From Mycolicibacterium neworleansense (GTDB taxonomy: Bacteria > Actinomycetota > Actinomycetes > Mycobacteriales > Mycobacteriaceae), in contig NZ_CWKH01000001.1 in the NCBI RefSeq assembly GCF_001245615.1, forward strand, positions 1,302,001-1,366,000: a stretch of DNA of 64,000 bases. Reading direction: 5' to 3'. This document shows positions 26,031 to 39,800 of this stretch, piece by piece. How positions within the stretch are numbered: the stretch's first letter is position 1; each line of letters opens with the position of its first letter. The notes below the pieces were generated by a model. It was not told the origin of the DNA. It was given only the letters and a program-made list of their open reading frames with translations, and did not search any database. The translations under genes were made by a program, and so were the position numbers.

Positions 26031-29000
26031 TCGCTGTGCAGTGCATCGATCTGCTGCTGGCCCAGCCGCGCCGGCGCGATGTCCGACGGGGTGAGCCCGC
26101 CGCCGCCCCGCCTCACGTGGGCGCAGATCCCTGCCAGGGCGTCGAACCACAACCGGCTGATCCGAGCGACAGCCGTCCGATCCAGGACGGTGGGCGCCCA
26201 AGTCCAGGTGGCGTTGAGGTGCGGGCCGCTGTCGGTGTCGATGGTGACCGCATTGAGCTCCACGGAATGGGCCAGCGCAACGGGCATCGCTCCGGCGGCG
26301 CCGGTCATCGACACGCCGTCCTCACTGAAACGCCACACGTCGCCGGACGCATACGCCGCCGGTGAGCCGAGTCGCCCGAGATAGTTGAACCCGATCACCG
26401 GATCGGACCCGGGCAGATCCACGGCAGGATTGAGGTAACGCAACAGACCGTAGGTCAGGCCGTCGGGCAGAGCACGGAGCTGCTCCTTGGCGTCCTTGAT
26501 CACCGCGCCGAGCGCCGCATCGCCTGCCACCACCTGCGTCCAGCGCAAACCACCGACCCCCAGCGACACCGGGTACTTGGCGGTGAACCACCCGACCGTG
26601 CGGGAGAGGTCGACCTCTGGATCGTCGGGCCCGACCAGATTTTCCAGGTCCTCCTGGCGCCCATGGCTTTCCACATCGATGGCGATCGGCGCACCGCCGG
26701 TTCCGAGATATTGCGCCCAGGCCAAGGCGAACGCGATCAACAGGATCTCTTGCACCCCGGTATGAAAGGCCGCCGGAACGTCACCCAGCAGCATGTGGGT
26801 GGTCTCGGCATCCAGAAACTCCGACAGGTGTCCGGCGGTTGCGAACGTGTTTTCCGGGAGTCGCGGTGCCGGCAGAGCGGGTGGGATCGATGCCACCTGG
26901 CGCCACGTCTCCGCGTGGCAGACCACGTCGCGGTGGTGCGCATACTCCCCCAGCAGGTCCGCCCATCGCTTGAACGACGTTCCCGACGGCGGCAGCAGCA
27001 CCAGCTGTCCGCCGCGGTGCTGAGTCCAAGCGATGTTGAGGTCCTCCAACACAATTCGCCACGACACGCCGTCGACCGCCATGTGGTGGGCGATCAACAC
27101 CAGCTGGCTCGTGGAGTCCACCCACAACGCGCTCAGCATCACGCCGGCGGCAGGACTCAACCGTGACCGCGCCGCAACCAGCGCGTCCTCCGTCAACTGG
27201 TCGACGGTGTGCAGGTACTCGCGCGCATCCACCGCGTCCGGTTCGGGCACCGTCAACGCCCATCCACCGGTGCCGTCGTCCTCGGCACGCAGTCGGAGCA
27301 TGCCATGCCGATCGAGCAAGGCCTGCAACAGGATTGCCACGTCGGCCGCGGAGGTACCGGCGGGCGCCTGCAACACCACCGTCTGATTGAACTCGTCGAT
27401 CGGGGCGTCGGCACGTTCCAGCCCCTTCAGCCACCGCATGATCGGGGTCGCCACCACCGGCCCTAGACCTTCGTCGATCACGTCGCCGGTGCCGCCGGCC
27501 ATCCTCACCACCCGCGCCAGCCGAGCGACGGTCTGCTGAACGAAGATGTCGCGTGGGCGCCCGGTCAGGCCGGCCGCATGGGCGCGCCAGATCACCTGAA
27601 TGGCCGAAATGCTATCGCCGCCAAGGTCGAAGAACGAGTCGTCGACGCCGACCTGCTCCAGCCCCAGCACTTGGGCGAAGATGCCGGCCAGGAGCTCTTC
27701 GACGCCGGTGGCCGGGGCCCGGTAACGATCGACGTCCTGGTATTCCGGCGCAGGCAACGCACGAACGTCGAGTTTGCCGTTGACCGTCAGGGGCAGGGCC
27801 TCGATCTCCACCACTGCGGTCGGGACCATGTAGGACGGCAGTTTCTCCGCCAGCGCCGCACGCAACTCGGCAGGATCGGCGGTCCCGGTGACGTAACCGA
27901 CCAGGCGTTTGTCCCCGGGACGGTCCTCCCGGGCGATCACCACCGCCTGTTCGACGCCGTCCAGAGCCGCCAGCGCGGACTGGATCTCGCCCAACTCGAT
28001 CCGATAGCCGCGGATCTTGACCTGCTCGTCAGCACGACCCAGATACTGCAGTTCCCCGTCCGTGCGCCAGCACACGAGATCCCCGGTGCGATACATCCGC
28101 GCCCCCGGCGACCCGAACGGGCAGGCGATGAACCGCGTCGAAGTCAAGGGCGCCCGGCCTACATAGCCGGATCCCAAACCCGCACCGGCGACGTACAACT
28201 CGCCCACGACCCCGACCGGCACCGGACGCAACCAGCGATCGAGCACGACAAAGGCCAGATGCTTCAACGGCACACCGATCGGGCTGACGGCGACCTCCGC
28301 ATCCGTTTCGGTGATCTCGCGGAACGAGGCGTGCACGGTGGTCTCGGTGATCCCGTACATGTTGATCAACCGCGGCAACACCGGATGGTCCTGAAACCAC
28401 TCAGCCAGCCGGGTCGGGTCCAGTGCTTCACCGCCGAATACGACCAACTCCAGCTCGAGTTCAGAACCTGCGCCCGGCGCGAGTTCGTCCGCGGCTTGCA
28501 GCGCATAGAACGCCGACGGCGTCTGGCTCAACACGCTGACCTGCTCCGCGACCAGCAAGGCGTGGAGCTCTTCGGGCGAGCGCGCGACCGAATCGGACAC
28601 CACCACCAGCCGTCCACCGTGCAACAGTGCGCCGAATATCTCCCACACCGAGAAGTCGAAAGCCAGCGAATGACTGTGCGCCCACACCTGGTCCGCCGAC
28701 AATTCCAGATCGGCGTTCAGGGCCTGCAGCAATCGGGTCACGTTGTGGTGTGGGATCGCCACACCTTTCGGCACACCCGTGGTGCCCGAGGTGTAGATCA
28801 GATACGCGATATCGTCCGGTTCCGGCCCCGGCAGACCAGTATCGGGTTGGCCGGCCACCGCGGCATCGTCGAGGGCGATCACTGTCAATTCGTGCCCGGT
28901 CAGCCGATCGGCCAGATCCGCGGTGGTGACCGCGGCCACCGGCGCGGAGTCGGTGAGGATGAACTCCAATCGAGAATCGGGTACCGCGGGATCAATGGGC

Positions 29001-32000
29001 ACATAGGCCGCACCGGCTTTGAGTACCGCGAAGATTGCGACGATCGCCTCGACCGACCGCGAGAACAGCAACGCCACCCGTTGTCCCGGACCCACGCCCT
29101 GCTCGACGAGCAGGTGCGCCAACCGATTCGCGGCCCGGTCGAGTTCTCCGTATGTGATATGGCTGCCGTCGGAACTGACTGCCACCGCACCGGGATCACG
29201 GGTCACCCGAGCGTCGAACACAGCCGATATCGACGCGTACCCTGCCGCCGGATGCATCAGAGTCGCCAGATTGCCCACCGCGTCCAGACGGGCCTGCTCG
29301 TCGGGAGCGAGCACATCGATCGCGGAGAGTCGCTGGGTCGGATCGGCAGCCATCGCCGCCAGGACCCGACGTAGCCGATTGATCAGGGCTTCGATGCTGG
29401 TGGCATCGAACACATCGGTACGGAACTCGACGGTGCCGGAAATACCTGCGGCCTCGCCGGTTTCCGTCCAGCGTTCGGCCAGCGACAACGACAGGTCCAT
29501 CCGCGCGGTACGGGTGTCCAGCGGCAACTGGGTGACCTCTACATCCCCCAGCGACACTCCGCCGCCGGACTCACCTGTCTGTCCGGGGACGTTCTGCCAA
29601 GCCAACATCACCTGCACCAGCGGGTGATGAGTCAGCGAGCGGGTCGGATTGAGCCGCTCGACGAGCACCTCGAACGGCACGTCCTGATGCTCGAAGGCAG
29701 CGAGACTGCGTGCTCGAACCTGAGCCAGCACCTCTGCGACACTCGGATCGCCCGCCAGGTCAACGCGAAGCACCAATGTGTTGACGAAGAACCCGATCAG
29801 TTCGTCGAGGGCAGGGTCGCGCCGCCCGGCGATTGGGAAACCCACCGCCACATCGGAACTCGAGCTGAGTTTGGAAAGCAGCGTCAGCAGTGCCGCCTGA
29901 ACCACCATGAATTTGGTCGCGTTGTGCTCGCGAGCCAGGCGCGCCACCTGCTGCTGCAGATCAGCAGGCCACTCAACATCGACGCGGTCGCCGTTCTGGT
30001 CGGCCACCAGGGGAAAGGGACGGTCGGTCGGCAATGCCAGGCGTTCAGGCATCCCGGCCAGGTTGTGCGCCCAGAATCTCAGTTGCTGGGAGATGCGGCT
30101 GTCGGTGTCCTCCAGATCGCCGAGTTGGGCACGCTGCCACAGCGTGTAATCCGCATATTGCACCGCCAATGGCTGCCAGTCCGGCGCCTGCCCTTCACAC
30201 CGACTCGCGTAGGCCACCCCGAGATCGGCTACCAACGGAGTGATCGACCAACCGTCGGCAGCGATGTGATGCACCACCGCCACCAGCACATGCTCGTGGT
30301 CGGAAACCCGGAAAACCTTTGCTCGCAAGGGTATCTCGGCAGCGAGGTCGAAGCTGTGCCGCGCGGCGTCATCGACGGCCGCAGCCAACCTGCCGGCCGG
30401 CCATCCGACGGCGTCAACCACATCCCAGCCGAATTCGCTCTGTTCGGCGGGAACGATCAGCTGCTGGGGCGTCCCGTCGACCGTCGGAAACAACGTGCGC
30501 AAGCTCTCGTGACGATCCAAGAGATCCCCGAACGCCTCACCCAGCGCCTCGACGTCGAGGGGTCCGTCAAGGCGCAAACCCGCAGCCAGGTTGTACACCG
30601 GTGAGGGCCCGTTCAGTTGGTCGATGAACCACAACCGGCTTTGCGCAAACGACAGCGGCATCGCCGCCGGCCGCGGGCCGGCCAGCAACGGTTGACGCCG
30701 ACCTTCACCATCACCGATGCGCAGCACCAACTGCGCCACGGTCGGAGCGTCGAACACGACACGCTCTTCAAGCCCAGTGTCCAGCGTACGGTTGATCGCC
30801 GCGACCAGGCGCATGGCCTGCAACGAATCCCCTCCGAGATCGAAGAAGGATTTGTCGGTGCTGACGCGGTCCAGGCCGAGGATCTGGGCGTAGATGCCGG
30901 CCAGGATCTCCTCGGTGGGTGTACTCGGGGCCCGGTAGCCATCGAGGTGCTGGTATTCCGGTGCCGGCAAAGCCTTCTTGTCGAGCTTGCCGTTGACCGT
31001 CAACGGCAACGCCGCCAACGCCACCACCGCAGCGGGCACCATATACGGCGGCAGCCTCTGCCCCAACGCCGCCCGCAACTCAGCAGGATCAGCACTGCCG
31101 GTGACATAGCCGACCAGACGCTTGATGCCCGGATGGTCCTCGCGGGCGATCACCACCGCCTGCTCGACACCGTCCAACCCCATCAACGCAGACTGAATCT
31201 CACCCAACTCGATCCGATAGCCGCGGATCTTGACCTGCTCATCGGCTCGGCCGAAATAACGCAACTGCCCCTCGGCGCCCCACGACACCAGATCGCCGGT
31301 GCGATACATCCGCATCCCCGCCGACCCCAACCGGCACGCAACAAACCGTGACGCGCTCAACCCAGGCCGACCCACATAGCCGTATCCCAAACCCGCACCA
31401 GCGACATACAACTCGCCCACCACACCCGCAGGCACCGCACGCAACCAGCCATCCAGCACAAAAAACGCCAGATCCGCCAACGGCACACCGATCGGGCTGA
31501 CCGCGTTCCCGACATCGGCAGCGGTGATCTCCCGCACCGAGGCATGCACCGTCGTCTCGGTGATCCCGTACATATTGACCAACCGCGGCAGCCCCGCGTG
31601 CCGGTCCAACCATGGTGCAAGCCGCTGCGGCTCCAAGGCCTCGCCGCCGAACACGACGAGCTCGAGTGAGAGCTGGTGGTCAGCCCGGGCGCCGTCGACC
31701 GCGGCCAACGCATAGAACGCTGCCGGTGTCTGACTGAGCACACTCACCCGCTCGGCGACCAGCAACGCGTGGAACTCTTCGGCCGAGCGCGTCACCGATT
31801 CGGGCACCACCACCACCCGGCCGCCGTGCAGCAGTGCGCCGAAAATCTCCCACACCGAAAAGTCGAAAGCCAACGAATGACACTGCGTCCACACCTGACC
31901 CGCCGACAACTCCACATCACGATCGATCACATCCAGCAACCGCGCCACATTCCGATGCGCAACCGCCACACCCTTAGGCACACCCGTCGTCCCCGACGTG

Positions 32001-32563
32001 TAGATCAAATACGCAACATCATCGCCAGTTGGTTCGACGGGCGGTGGGCTGCCCGGCCGGCCGGCCGCAGCGGAGTCGTTGATATCGATCACCGTCAACC
32101 CGCGTCCGTCCAACCGACTCACCAGATCAGCGGTGGTGACCACAGCGATCGGAGCCGAGTCGGTGAGGACGAAATCCAAGCGCGCATCCGGCACCGAAGG
32201 ATCAATCGGCACATACGCCGCACCGGTCTTCAGTACCGCCATGATCGCCACAACCGCCTCGACCGACCGCGCGAACAACAACGCCACCCGCAGCCCGGGA
32301 CCTGCTCCCCACTCGACCAGCAGATGCGCCAACCGATTCGAAGCCGTGTCGAGTTCCCGATAGGTCAACGAACTGTCACCGAGGCTGACCGCCACCGCGT
32401 CCGGATGACGAGCCACCTGCTCAAGGAACAAGGCCGGGATCGACACCGACACCGGGACCGCCCCATTCAAGGCAGCCCGGTTACCCCACTCATCCAGCTC
32501 CTCGACGTCATCGTCATCGTCGAGATCCATCGACGACAATCGCCGGTTGGCGTCCGCAGTCAC
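24407..32563 (-). CDS. Non-ribosomal peptide synthetase, second subunit (A-T / C-A-T-E / C-T)
   Basis: 2718 residues from a GTG that overlaps the stop of the first NRPS gene by GTGA. Domain order: A7 (about 25-540), T7 (545-615), C8 (625-1080), A8 (1095-1605), T8 (1610-1680), E8 (1700-2160), C9 (2180-2610), T9 (2640-2715). A7 and A8 both show the ten-residue code DFWSVGMVHK, close to the threonine code DFWNIGMVHK. C8 has HHIAADG and C9 has HHIVLDG. All three T domains keep GGDS. The last module lacks an A domain, and no thioesterase or reductase follows. The protein begins inside a C-A linker, so it must dock with the terminal C7 of the first subunit. Confidence 0.95.
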   Translation of the reverse strand: MTADANRRLSSMDLDDDDDVEELDEWGNRAALNGAVPVSVSIPALFLEQVARHPDAVAVSLGDSSLTYRELDTASNRLAHLLVEWGAGPGLRVALLFARSVEAVVAIMAVLKTGAAYVPIDPSVPDARLDFVLTDSAPIAVVTTADLVSRLDGRGLTVIDINDSAAAGRPGSPPPVEPTGDDVAYLIYTSGTTGVPKGVAVAHRNVARLLDVIDRDVELSAGQVWTQCHSLAFDFSVWEIFGALLHGGRVVVVPESVTRSAEEFHALLVAERVSVLSQTPAAFYALAAVDGARADHQLSLELVVFGGEALEPQRLAPWLDRHAGLPRLVNMYGITETTVHASVREITAADVGNAVSPIGVPLADLAFFVLDGWLRAVPAGVVGELYVAGAGLGYGYVGRPGLSASRFVACRLGSAGMRMYRTGDLVSWGAEGQLRYFGRADEQVKIRGYRIELGEIQSALMGLDGVEQAVVIAREDHPGIKRLVGYVTGSADPAELRAALGQRLPPYMVPAAVVALAALPLTVNGKLDKKALPAPEYQHLDGYRAPSTPTEEILAGIYAQILGLDRVSTDKSFFDLGGDSLQAMRLVAAINRTLDTGLEERVVFDAPTVAQLVLRIGDGEGRRQPLLAGPRPAAMPLSFAQSRLWFIDQLNGPSPVYNLAAGLRLDGPLDVEALGEAFGDLLDRHESLRTLFPTVDGTPQQLIVPAEQSEFGWDVVDAVGWPAGRLAAAVDDAARHSFDLAAEIPLRAKVFRVSDHEHVLVAVVHHIAADGWSITPLVADLGVAYASRCEGQAPDWQPLAVQYADYTLWQRAQLGDLEDTDSRISQQLRFWAHNLAGMPERLALPTDRPFPLVADQNGDRVDVEWPADLQQQVARLAREHNATKFMVVQAALLTLLSKLSSSSDVAVGFPIAGRRDPALDELIGFFVNTLVLRVDLAGDPSVAEVLAQVRARSLAAFEHQDVPFEVLVERLNPTRSLTHHPLVQVMLAWQNVPGQTGESGGGVSLGDVEVTQLPLDTRTARMDLSLSLAERWTETGEAAGISGTVEFRTDVFDATSIEALINRLRRVLAAMAADPTQRLSAIDVLAPDEQARLDAVGNLATLMHPAAGYASISAVFDARVTRDPGAVAVSSDGSHITYGELDRAANRLAHLLVEQGVGPGQRVALLFSRSVEAIVAIFAVLKAGAAYVPIDPAVPDSRLEFILTDSAPVAAVTTADLADRLTGHELTVIALDDAAVAGQPDTGLPGPEPDDIAYLIYTSGTTGVPKGVAIPHHNVTRLLQALNADLELSADQVWAHSHSLAFDFSVWEIFGALLHGGRLVVVSDSVARSPEELHALLVAEQVSVLSQTPSAFYALQAADELAPGAGSELELELVVFGGEALDPTRLAEWFQDHPVLPRLINMYGITETTVHASFREITETDAEVAVSPIGVPLKHLAFVVLDRWLRPVPVGVVGELYVAGAGLGSGYVGRAPLTSTRFIACPFGSPGARMYRTGDLVCWRTDGELQYLGRADEQVKIRGYRIELGEIQSALAALDGVEQAVVIAREDRPGDKRLVGYVTGTADPAELRAALAEKLPSYMVPTAVVEIEALPLTVNGKLDVRALPAPEYQDVDRYRAPATGVEELLAGIFAQVLGLEQVGVDDSFFDLGGDSISAIQVIWRAHAAGLTGRPRDIFVQQTVARLARVVRMAGGTGDVIDEGLGPVVATPIMRWLKGLERADAPIDEFNQTVVLQAPAGTSAADVAILLQALLDRHGMLRLRAEDDGTGGWALTVPEPDAVDAREYLHTVDQLTEDALVAARSRLSPAAGVMLSALWVDSTSQLVLIAHHMAVDGVSWRIVLEDLNIAWTQHRGGQLVLLPPSGTSFKRWADLLGEYAHHRDVVCHAETWRQVASIPPALPAPRLPENTFATAGHLSEFLDAETTHMLLGDVPAAFHTGVQEILLIAFALAWAQYLGTGGAPIAIDVESHGRQEDLENLVGPDDPEVDLSRTVGWFTAKYPVSLGVGGLRWTQVVAGDAALGAVIKDAKEQLRALPDGLTYGLLRYLNPAVDLPGSDPVIGFNYLGRLGSPAAYASGDVWRFSEDGVSMTGAAGAMPVALAHSVELNAVTIDTDSGPHLNATWTWAPTVLDRTAVARISRLWFDALAGICAHVRRGGGGLTPSDIAPARLGQQQIDALHSEFPIADVLLLTPLQQGLLYHASVANCSGDDVYAVQLILALSGPLDVHRLRDAVQTVVSRHPHLAARFCSQFEQPVQVIPADPVAPWRYIELNGDGIGVDGQIEEICAAERAAVCDLENQPAFRTALIRIAEDRHRFVVTNHHIVLDGWSMPILMQEIFAGYQGLRLPAASPYRSYVTWLSERDHHAAHAAWREVLAGFDTPILVGPPQKLRFGQRRVDVYRVPAKTTRALTKLARSHHTTVNVVLQGAWALLLSSLTGHHDVAFGTVVSGRPPEVDGADSMVGLLINTVPVRATFTPDTTTADLLDQLQSAHNDTLDHQHVALSDIHRMTGQDSLFDTVFVYENYPTDTGTPPGDEGLAVTGFSSRDFYHYPIAVQAGPGRELELRVQYDTDVFDRETIDALMERFKKVLVGMTAHPGRRVSSLDLLTSTGRLDEWGRKAESARPDCGAVPAPEGGDADGSYRPPATLVEQIVASIYAEVLGVDRVGVEESFFDSGGDSISAMRAIAAINGALDVELTMLTLFEAPSVRSLAQQLANAPVR
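26035..30690 (-). other. NRPS module 8: C(L-accepting)-A-T-E (predicted D-allo-Thr)
   Basis: C8 has [14 protein letters not shown] and HHIAADG (about 30254). A8 code is again DFWSVGMVHK, though its DNA is more diverged from A1 and A7. T8 has [12 protein letters not shown] and E8 has HHMAVDG (about 27070). Confidence 0.8.
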
Positions 32564-33830
32564 GATGGCTGAACCTCCCCGGTCATGGCCTCAAGTACCC
32601 GCTGGAAACGTCCGACCACCTTGTGCACCCGTTTCGCGGTGAACACGTCGGTATCGAATTCGACTCGCAGAACCAGTTCGGTGCCGGGCATGGCCTGCAG
32701 GGTCAGTGGGTAGTGGTTGTATTCGCGGCCGTTGACTTCGGTGATGGCCAACCCGTCGGGCATCGCCGCCGCGACCGACTCGACCGGATAGTTCTGGTAG
32801 ACGAACAGGGTGTCGAACAGCTGATCGTGGCCGACAGCACGGTGGATCTCACTGAGCGCCAGATGCTGATGCTCGAGAGTGTCGCCGTGATGGCGTTGCA
32901 GTTCCTCGAGCAGCCCGGCGATGGTCGTGTCCGGCGTGATGGTCGCCCGAACCGGCACGGTGTTGATCAGCAGGCCCACCATCGAATCCGCGCCTGCCAC
33001 CTCTGCCGACCGGCCCGAGACCGCGACGCCGAAGGCGACGTCATGCTGGCCGGTGAGCCACATGAGCACCTGCGCCCAGGCTGCCTGGAGCACGGTGTTG
33101 GCGGTGGTGTGCTGCGAGCGCGCGAGTTCGTTGACCGCCCTGGTGGTTTCGGCGGACAGCCGGAAGGATTCGGTGGCGCGTCGCCCTGGTGTCACCCGAT
33201 TCGGTGCGACCAGAGTCGGTGTGGCGAAGCCGGCCAGAACCTCACGCCACGCGGTGTGAGCGGCATCGACGTCTCGATCGACCAGCCAGGTCACGAACCT
33301 GCGGTAGGACGCAGCGCCAGGAAGCCGCTGCCCGTAGTAGCCGGCGAAGATCTCCTGCAACAGGATGGGCAACGACCAGCCGTCGAGCACGATGTGGTGA
33401 TAGGTCATGACGAACCGGTGCTCGTTGTGCGCGGACCGGATGAGCGCCGCACGGAACGCCGGTTGGTGGATCAGGTCGCAGACCAACGTGCGTTCGTCGG
33501 TACATAGCCGCTCTATCTGCATCTCGACATCGGAACCGGCCGTGCCCGTTTCCATTTCGAGGTACTGCCACGGCACGCTCGGGTCGGCCGGAATGATCTG
33601 GACGGGTTCGTCGAACCGCTTGTCGAACCGCGCGGCCAGGTTGGGGTGGCGCCTGACCACGGCCCGCACCGCCTCGCTCAGCCGATGTGGATCCAGGGGG
33701 CCGGTTATGGTGACGTCGAGTTGCATGGCGTAGACATCGTCATCGTTGGCGCGAGTTGCATTGGCCTGGAACAGGAGTCCCTGCTGGAGCGGCGTCAGTG
33801 GCAACACGTCGGCGATTCGGTGGTGCTCAC
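30700..33830 (-). other. NRPS module 7, split across two genes: C | A-T (predicted Thr)
   Basis: C7 ([19 protein letters not shown] about 33381-33400) is the C-terminus of the first subunit. A7-T7 open the second subunit. A7 code DFWSVGMVHK is the same threonine-like code as module 1, and large parts of its DNA are identical to A1. T7 has [10 protein letters not shown]. Confidence 0.8.
30839..32500 (-). repeat. Near-duplicate of A1-T1 DNA in module 7 (copy B)
   Basis: This stretch of A7-T7 closely matches 53972-55620. By eye, about 270 bases from 30839 and about 245 bases from 31335 (covering the region of the frameshift in the other copy) are identical or differ at one or two positions, with diverged patches between. 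Confidence 0.8.
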
Positions 33831-36800
33831 TGAGTTCGTCGAGCTCTGGCTGAGTGAGGCGGGCGGGCAGGATGTCGGACGGAGTCAGACCGCCGCCGCC
33901 CCTGCGGATGTGCGCGCAGATACCGGTGAGCGCCTCGAACCACAGTTGGCTCAGCCGGCTGACCTGGGTCTCGTCGAAGGCTGAGGGTGCCCATGTCCAC
34001 GTGGCGTGAATGCTTGGGCCGCTGTCGGTTTCAGCGGTGCTCGCATTCAGTTCCACGGTGTGCCCGAGCGGCATCGGGATGGCCGCAGCGACCGCGGCGA
34101 TCTCCGCACCATCGCGGCTGACCTGCCACAGACCGGCAAGCTCGTCCGACTGTGCCGCGCCGGTCGCACCCAGCCTGCCGAGGTAGTTGAAACCGATGGT
34201 CGGTTCAGCCCCCGACAGGTCGGCGTCGGGGTTGAGGTAGCGAAGAAGCCCGTAGGTCATTCCGTCGGGCACACCGCGCAGCTGTTCCTTGGCGTCCTTG
34301 ATCACACGGCCGAGTGCCGGAGCGCCGGCCTGCACGTCAGACCATTGCAGCCCGGCGATAGGCCCTCGGACATTCAGCGCCACCGGGTATTTGGTGGTGA
34401 ACCAACCCACGGTTCGCGAGAGGTCGACGTTCCGGCCGTAAGGTCCACCCAATTCCTCGGTGCGGCCGTGGCCCTCGACATCGATGGCGACCGGCAAGGT
34501 GACTCCCAGGTACTCAGTCAATGCCAGCCCGTAGGCGATCAGCAGAATGTCTTGTACCCCAGCGTGGAACGCTGACGGAGCCTCACCGAGCAGCACGCGG
34601 GTCGTCTCGACGTCCAACGATGCGGTGAGGTGCCCGGCGGTCGCGTACGTGTCGCGTTCGGGCCTGACCTCGGGCAATGCGGAGGGGATCGCCAAGGCGC
34701 GCCGCCAGCTGTCGGCCTGGTCCACCACTGCCTTCGAGCGCGCATGTTCACCGAGCAGTTCGGTCCACTGCCCGAACGAAGTCCCGGTGATCGGCAATTC
34801 CACCGTCTGGCCCTGGCAGTGCTGCGCCCAGGCGATGTTGAGGTCTTCCAGCAGAATCCGCCAGGACACCGCATCGATCGCGAGGTGATGAATGGTCAAC
34901 ACCAATTGGCGGGTGGACACCACCCACAGGGCGCTGACCATCGCACCCCTACCCGGGTTCAACCGCGACCGGGCCCGCACCAACGCTTCTTCGGTCAGCA
35001 CATCGACCGACTCCAGATGTGCTCGCACCGAGCCCGTCTCTGGGACTGCCAGCGACCAGCCTGCGGTCCCGTAATCGTCGGCGCGCAACCGCAGCATGGC
35101 ATGCCGGTCCAGCAGCGCGGTCAAAAGCGTCTCGACGTCGGACACGGTCGCTCCCGGCGGTGCCTGGACGACCACCGTCTGGTTGAACTGGTCGACCGGG
35201 CCGCCGGCGCGATCGACCTCTTCCAGCCATCGCATGATCGGGGTCGCCCCAACCGGGCCTACGCCGTCGTCGACCGGACCGGCGTCATCACCGTCGACGC
35301 CTGCCACGAGAGCCAGTCGCGCCACCGTCTGTTCGACGAAAATGTCACGCGGCCTGCACACCACCCCGCACGCCCTGGCCCGAGCCACCACCTGCATCGA
35401 CAGAATGCTGTCGCCGCCCAGGTCGAAGAACGAGTCGTCGACGCCGACCCGATCCAGCCCTAGCACCTGGGCATAGATGCCGGCCAGGACCTCCTCGACC
35501 GCGGTTTCCGGTGCACGGTAGTGCTCGGCGTCCTGGTATTCCGGTGCCGGCAAGGCCCGGGTGTCGAGTTTGCCGTTGACCGTCAACGGCAATGCGTCCA
35601 GGACCACGACCGCAGCCGGGACCATGTACTGCGGCAATCGATCGGCAAGGACGCTCCTGACGCCCGCCGGATCCACGGAACCGGTCCCGTCCGCAGTGAC
35701 ATAGCCGACCAGACGCTTGATGCCCGGATGGTCCTCGCGGGCGATCACCACCGCCTGTTCGACTCCGTCCAGCGCGCCCAACGCGGCCTGGACCTCGCCG
35801 AGTTCGATGCGATAACCACGAATCTTGACCTGGTCATCGGCACGACCCAGGTACTGAAGTTGCCCGTCAGCACGCCAGCTGACCAGGTCTCCGGTGCGAT
35901 ACATCCGCGTTGCGGGCTGGCCCGGCTCACCGAACGGGCACGCCACGAAACGCGCTGCGGTCAGTCCCGCGCGGCCCAGGTAACCGCACGCCACACCCTC
36001 ACCGGCCACGTACAGTTCACCGACCACCCCGGCGGGCACCGGGCGCAACCACTCGTCGAGCACGAACAATGCCGACGTCGGGACGGGCGCCCCGATGGGC
36101 GCGGCCCCCGACCCAGCCGTCAGGGGTGCGCTCATCGACGCGTAAACCGTGATCTCCGTGGGGCCATAGGCATTGATCACCACTCGTCCTGGTGCCCAAC
36201 GATCGACCACCTCTCCCGGACAGGCTTCACCGCCGAGCAGCAATGCGACCGACTCCAGGCCCTGCGGGGACAGCGCGCCGGCTGCCGACGGGGTCTGGGT
36301 GAGCACATTGACCCGTTCGCCGACCAGGAGAGCGTGGAAGTCTTCGGGTGAACTCACGACGGGCTCGGGCACGACGACCAGGCGTGCACCACCCAGCAGG
36401 GCAGCCCAGATCTCCCATACCGAGAAGTCGAACGCGTACGAATGACACTGCGTCCAAACCTGCTTCGCCGGCAGGTGCTCCGGCGTGGACCGCGCCAGGT
36501 GAGCGAGGTTGCGGTGGGTGACGGCCACGCCCTTGGGCAGTCCGGTCGTTCCCGAGGTGTAGATGAGATAGGCGATATCCCCGGGCGCCGGCGCCAGGTC
36601 CGCGGGCGCGCTGCCGGGTTGGTGAACAATCCCCGGGTCATCGACGTCGATCACCCGCAAGCCATGGCCGTCCAGCCGACCGGCCAGACCGGTGGTCGTG
36701 ATCGCGGCGACCGGTGTGGCATCGGCGAGCATGAACTCGATTCGGGCCGCGGGCAGGGCAGGGTCGATCGCGAGATAGGCGGCTCCCGCTTTCAACACCG

Positions 36801-39800
36801 CCAACATCGCGACGATCGCGTCGGCCGAGCGCTCCAGCAGCAGGGCCACGCAGCAACCGGGCCCCGCACCTTGCTCGATGAGCAAGTGTGCCAACCGGTT
36901 TGCGGCCTCATCAAGCCCGCGATACGTCAGGTGCCTGCCGTCGAAGGTCACCGCGACGGCCTCCGGGTCCCGCGCCACCCAGGCTGCGAACAACCCCGGC
37001 ACCGAAATCTGATCCGGGGATGGCAGCGCGGCATCCAGAGCGGCCCGGTTACCGAGCGCGTCGAGTTGTGCGTGTTCGACGGCATCGAGCAGATCGATCG
37101 AGGACAGGCGCCGGTCCGCGTCGGCGGTCATCGCCGACAACACCAGTTCGAAACGCTTGATCATCGTTTCGATGGTCGCGGGGTCGAACACGTCGGTGCG
37201 GAACTCCACGGTCCCAACGATTCCCGCCGGTGCACCGGCCGTGGTCCGCTGTTCCGCCAGAGAGAAGCTCAGGTCCATGCGTGCGGTGTGGGTCTCGGCC
37301 GGCATCTGGCTTACCTCCAGATCACCGAGCGCCAGGGCGTCGCCGGACTGGCCGGGGACGTTCTGCCAGCCCAGCGCCACCTGAATCAGGGGGTGGTGGG
37401 TCAGCGAACGGGCCGGATTGAGCCGCTCGACGAGTACCTCGAACGGGACGTCCTGATGGTCGTAGGCGGCCAAGCTACGGGACCGCACCTGCGCCAAGAG
37501 CTCGGCCACCGTCGGGTCGCCGGCCAGGTCGGCACGCAACACCAACGTGTTGACGAAGAACCCGATCAAATCGTCGAGGGCGGGATCACGGCGCCCGGCG
37601 ATGGGGAAACCCACTGCCACATCGGAACTCCCGCTGAGTTTGGACAGCAGGGTCAGCAGCGCTGCCTGGATCACCATGAAGCTGGTCGCGTTGTGCTCGC
37701 GGGCGACCCGGGCGATCTGCTGCTGCAGTTCGGCCGGCCAGTCCAGCGAAACGACGGCGCCGCGCTGATCAGCGGCCGGCGGATAGGGCCGGTCCGTGGG
37801 CAATGCCACCCGTTCCGGCATGCCGGCCAACGCGTCCTGCCAATAGCTCAGCTGGGTGGCGATACGGCTCCGGCTGTCGTCGAAGTCACCGAACTGCGCG
37901 CGCTGCCACAGCGTGTAATCGACGTACTGAACGGCCAGATCGGCCCAGGCGGGGGCCTGCCCGGCGCTTCGGCCCGCGTAGGCCACTCCGAGGTCGGCCA
38001 CCAGCGGGGTGAGAGACCAGGCGTCGGCGGCGATGTGGTGCACCACCGCCGCCAGCACGTGCTCGTCACCGGCGAGGCGGAAAAGCTCTGCCCGCAACGG
38101 TATTTCGTTGGACAGGTCAAACGTGTGACGAGCCGCCTCGCCGATCGCCTCGTGCAGCTGCTCCCCCGACCAATCGGTGGCATCGACGACGTCCCAGCCG
38201 AACTGCGCGTGCTCGATCGGCACCACCGACTGCCGCGGGATTCCATCGACTACGGGGAAGACGGTACGCAAGCTTTCGTGCCGGGCCACCACGTCGGCCA
38301 ACGCGACGCCCAAGGCGTCGACATTCAACGCCCCACTGATCCGCAGTGCGGTGGCCATGTTGTAAACCGGTGAGGGGCCCTGCAATTGGTCCAGAAACCA
38401 CAGCCGGGACTGCGCGAACGACAGCGGGATCACGGTGGGCCGCTGACCGGCCACGAGCGGATCCAGATGAGCCGCTGCGCCGCCGATCCGCGGGGCCAGT
38501 TGCGCCACCGTGGGCGCCTCGAACAGGACCCGGACCGAAAGACCTGTGTCGAGGGCCGCGTCGATGGCAGCGACCAGGCGCATCGCCGACAGCGAATCTC
38601 CACCCAGATCGAAGAACGAATCGTCGACCCCGACCCGCTCGACGCCCAGCATGGCGGCGTAGATACCGGTCAGGATCTCTTCGGTGACTGTTCCCGGCGC
38701 GCGGTAGCGGTCGATGTCCTGGTATTCGGGCGCGGGCAGGGCGCGGGTGTTCAGTTTGCCGTTGGAGGTCAACGGCAGCGTGGGCAACGAAACCACCGCG
38801 GCCGGAACCATGTAGGCCGGTAGCTGCTCGGCCAGCTGGGCGCGCAGCTTCGCCGGGTCCGCGGTCCCGGTTACGTAACCCACCAGTCGCTGGTCCCCCG
38901 GACGGTCGGTACGGGCGATCACCGCCGCCTGCTCGACGCCGTCCAGTCCGGCCAAGACCGACTGGATCTCGCCCAGCTCGATGCGATACCCGCGGATCTT
39001 GACCTGTTCATCGGCTCGGCCGACATAGCGCAACTGCCCATCGGGGTCCCAGCGCACCAGATCGCCGGTGCGATACATCCGCTGTCCCGGAGACCCGAAC
39101 GGGCAAGCCACAAAACGCGAACCGGTCAGATCCGCCCGTCCCAGATAGCCGACACCGACGCCGCGGCCGGCCACATACAACTCGCCGACCACACCGGGCG
39201 GAACCTGGCGCAGCGCCCCGTCCAACACGAACAGCGCGGCGCCGGGCACAGGAGCGCCGATCGGTGGAGCCCCGGTCCCTACGCCCAAAGGTGCAGTCCG
39301 GGAGGCACATATCGTGGTCTCGGTCGGGCCATAGGCATTGACCATCACCCGGCCCGGCGCCCAGCGGTCCACCAACTCGGCCGGACAGGCCTCACCGGCC
39401 ACCAACAACGACACCGCACCCAGCCCCTCGGGTGAGAGCATCGACACCGCCGACGGGGTCTGGCTCAAGACATCGACCTGTTCGGCAACGAGCAAGGTCT
39501 GCAGATCCTCCGGCGAGCGGGCCACCGACTCGGGCACAACCACCAGGCGCCCCCCGTGCAACAGTGCACCCCAGATCTCCTCGACCGAGGCATCGAAGGC
39601 GTAGGAATGCCACTGCGTCCACACCTGTCCCGCCAGGAAGGTGTCGCGCGACCCCAACAGTGCGGTCACGTTGCGGTGGGTGATCGCCACGCCTTTGGGA
39701 ACACCGGTGGTGCCCGAGGTGTAGATGATGTAGGCGACATCGTCCTGGTGCGGCGCCGGCAATGCGGTGCCGGCAGCGCCATCGAGAGCCGGATCGCCGA

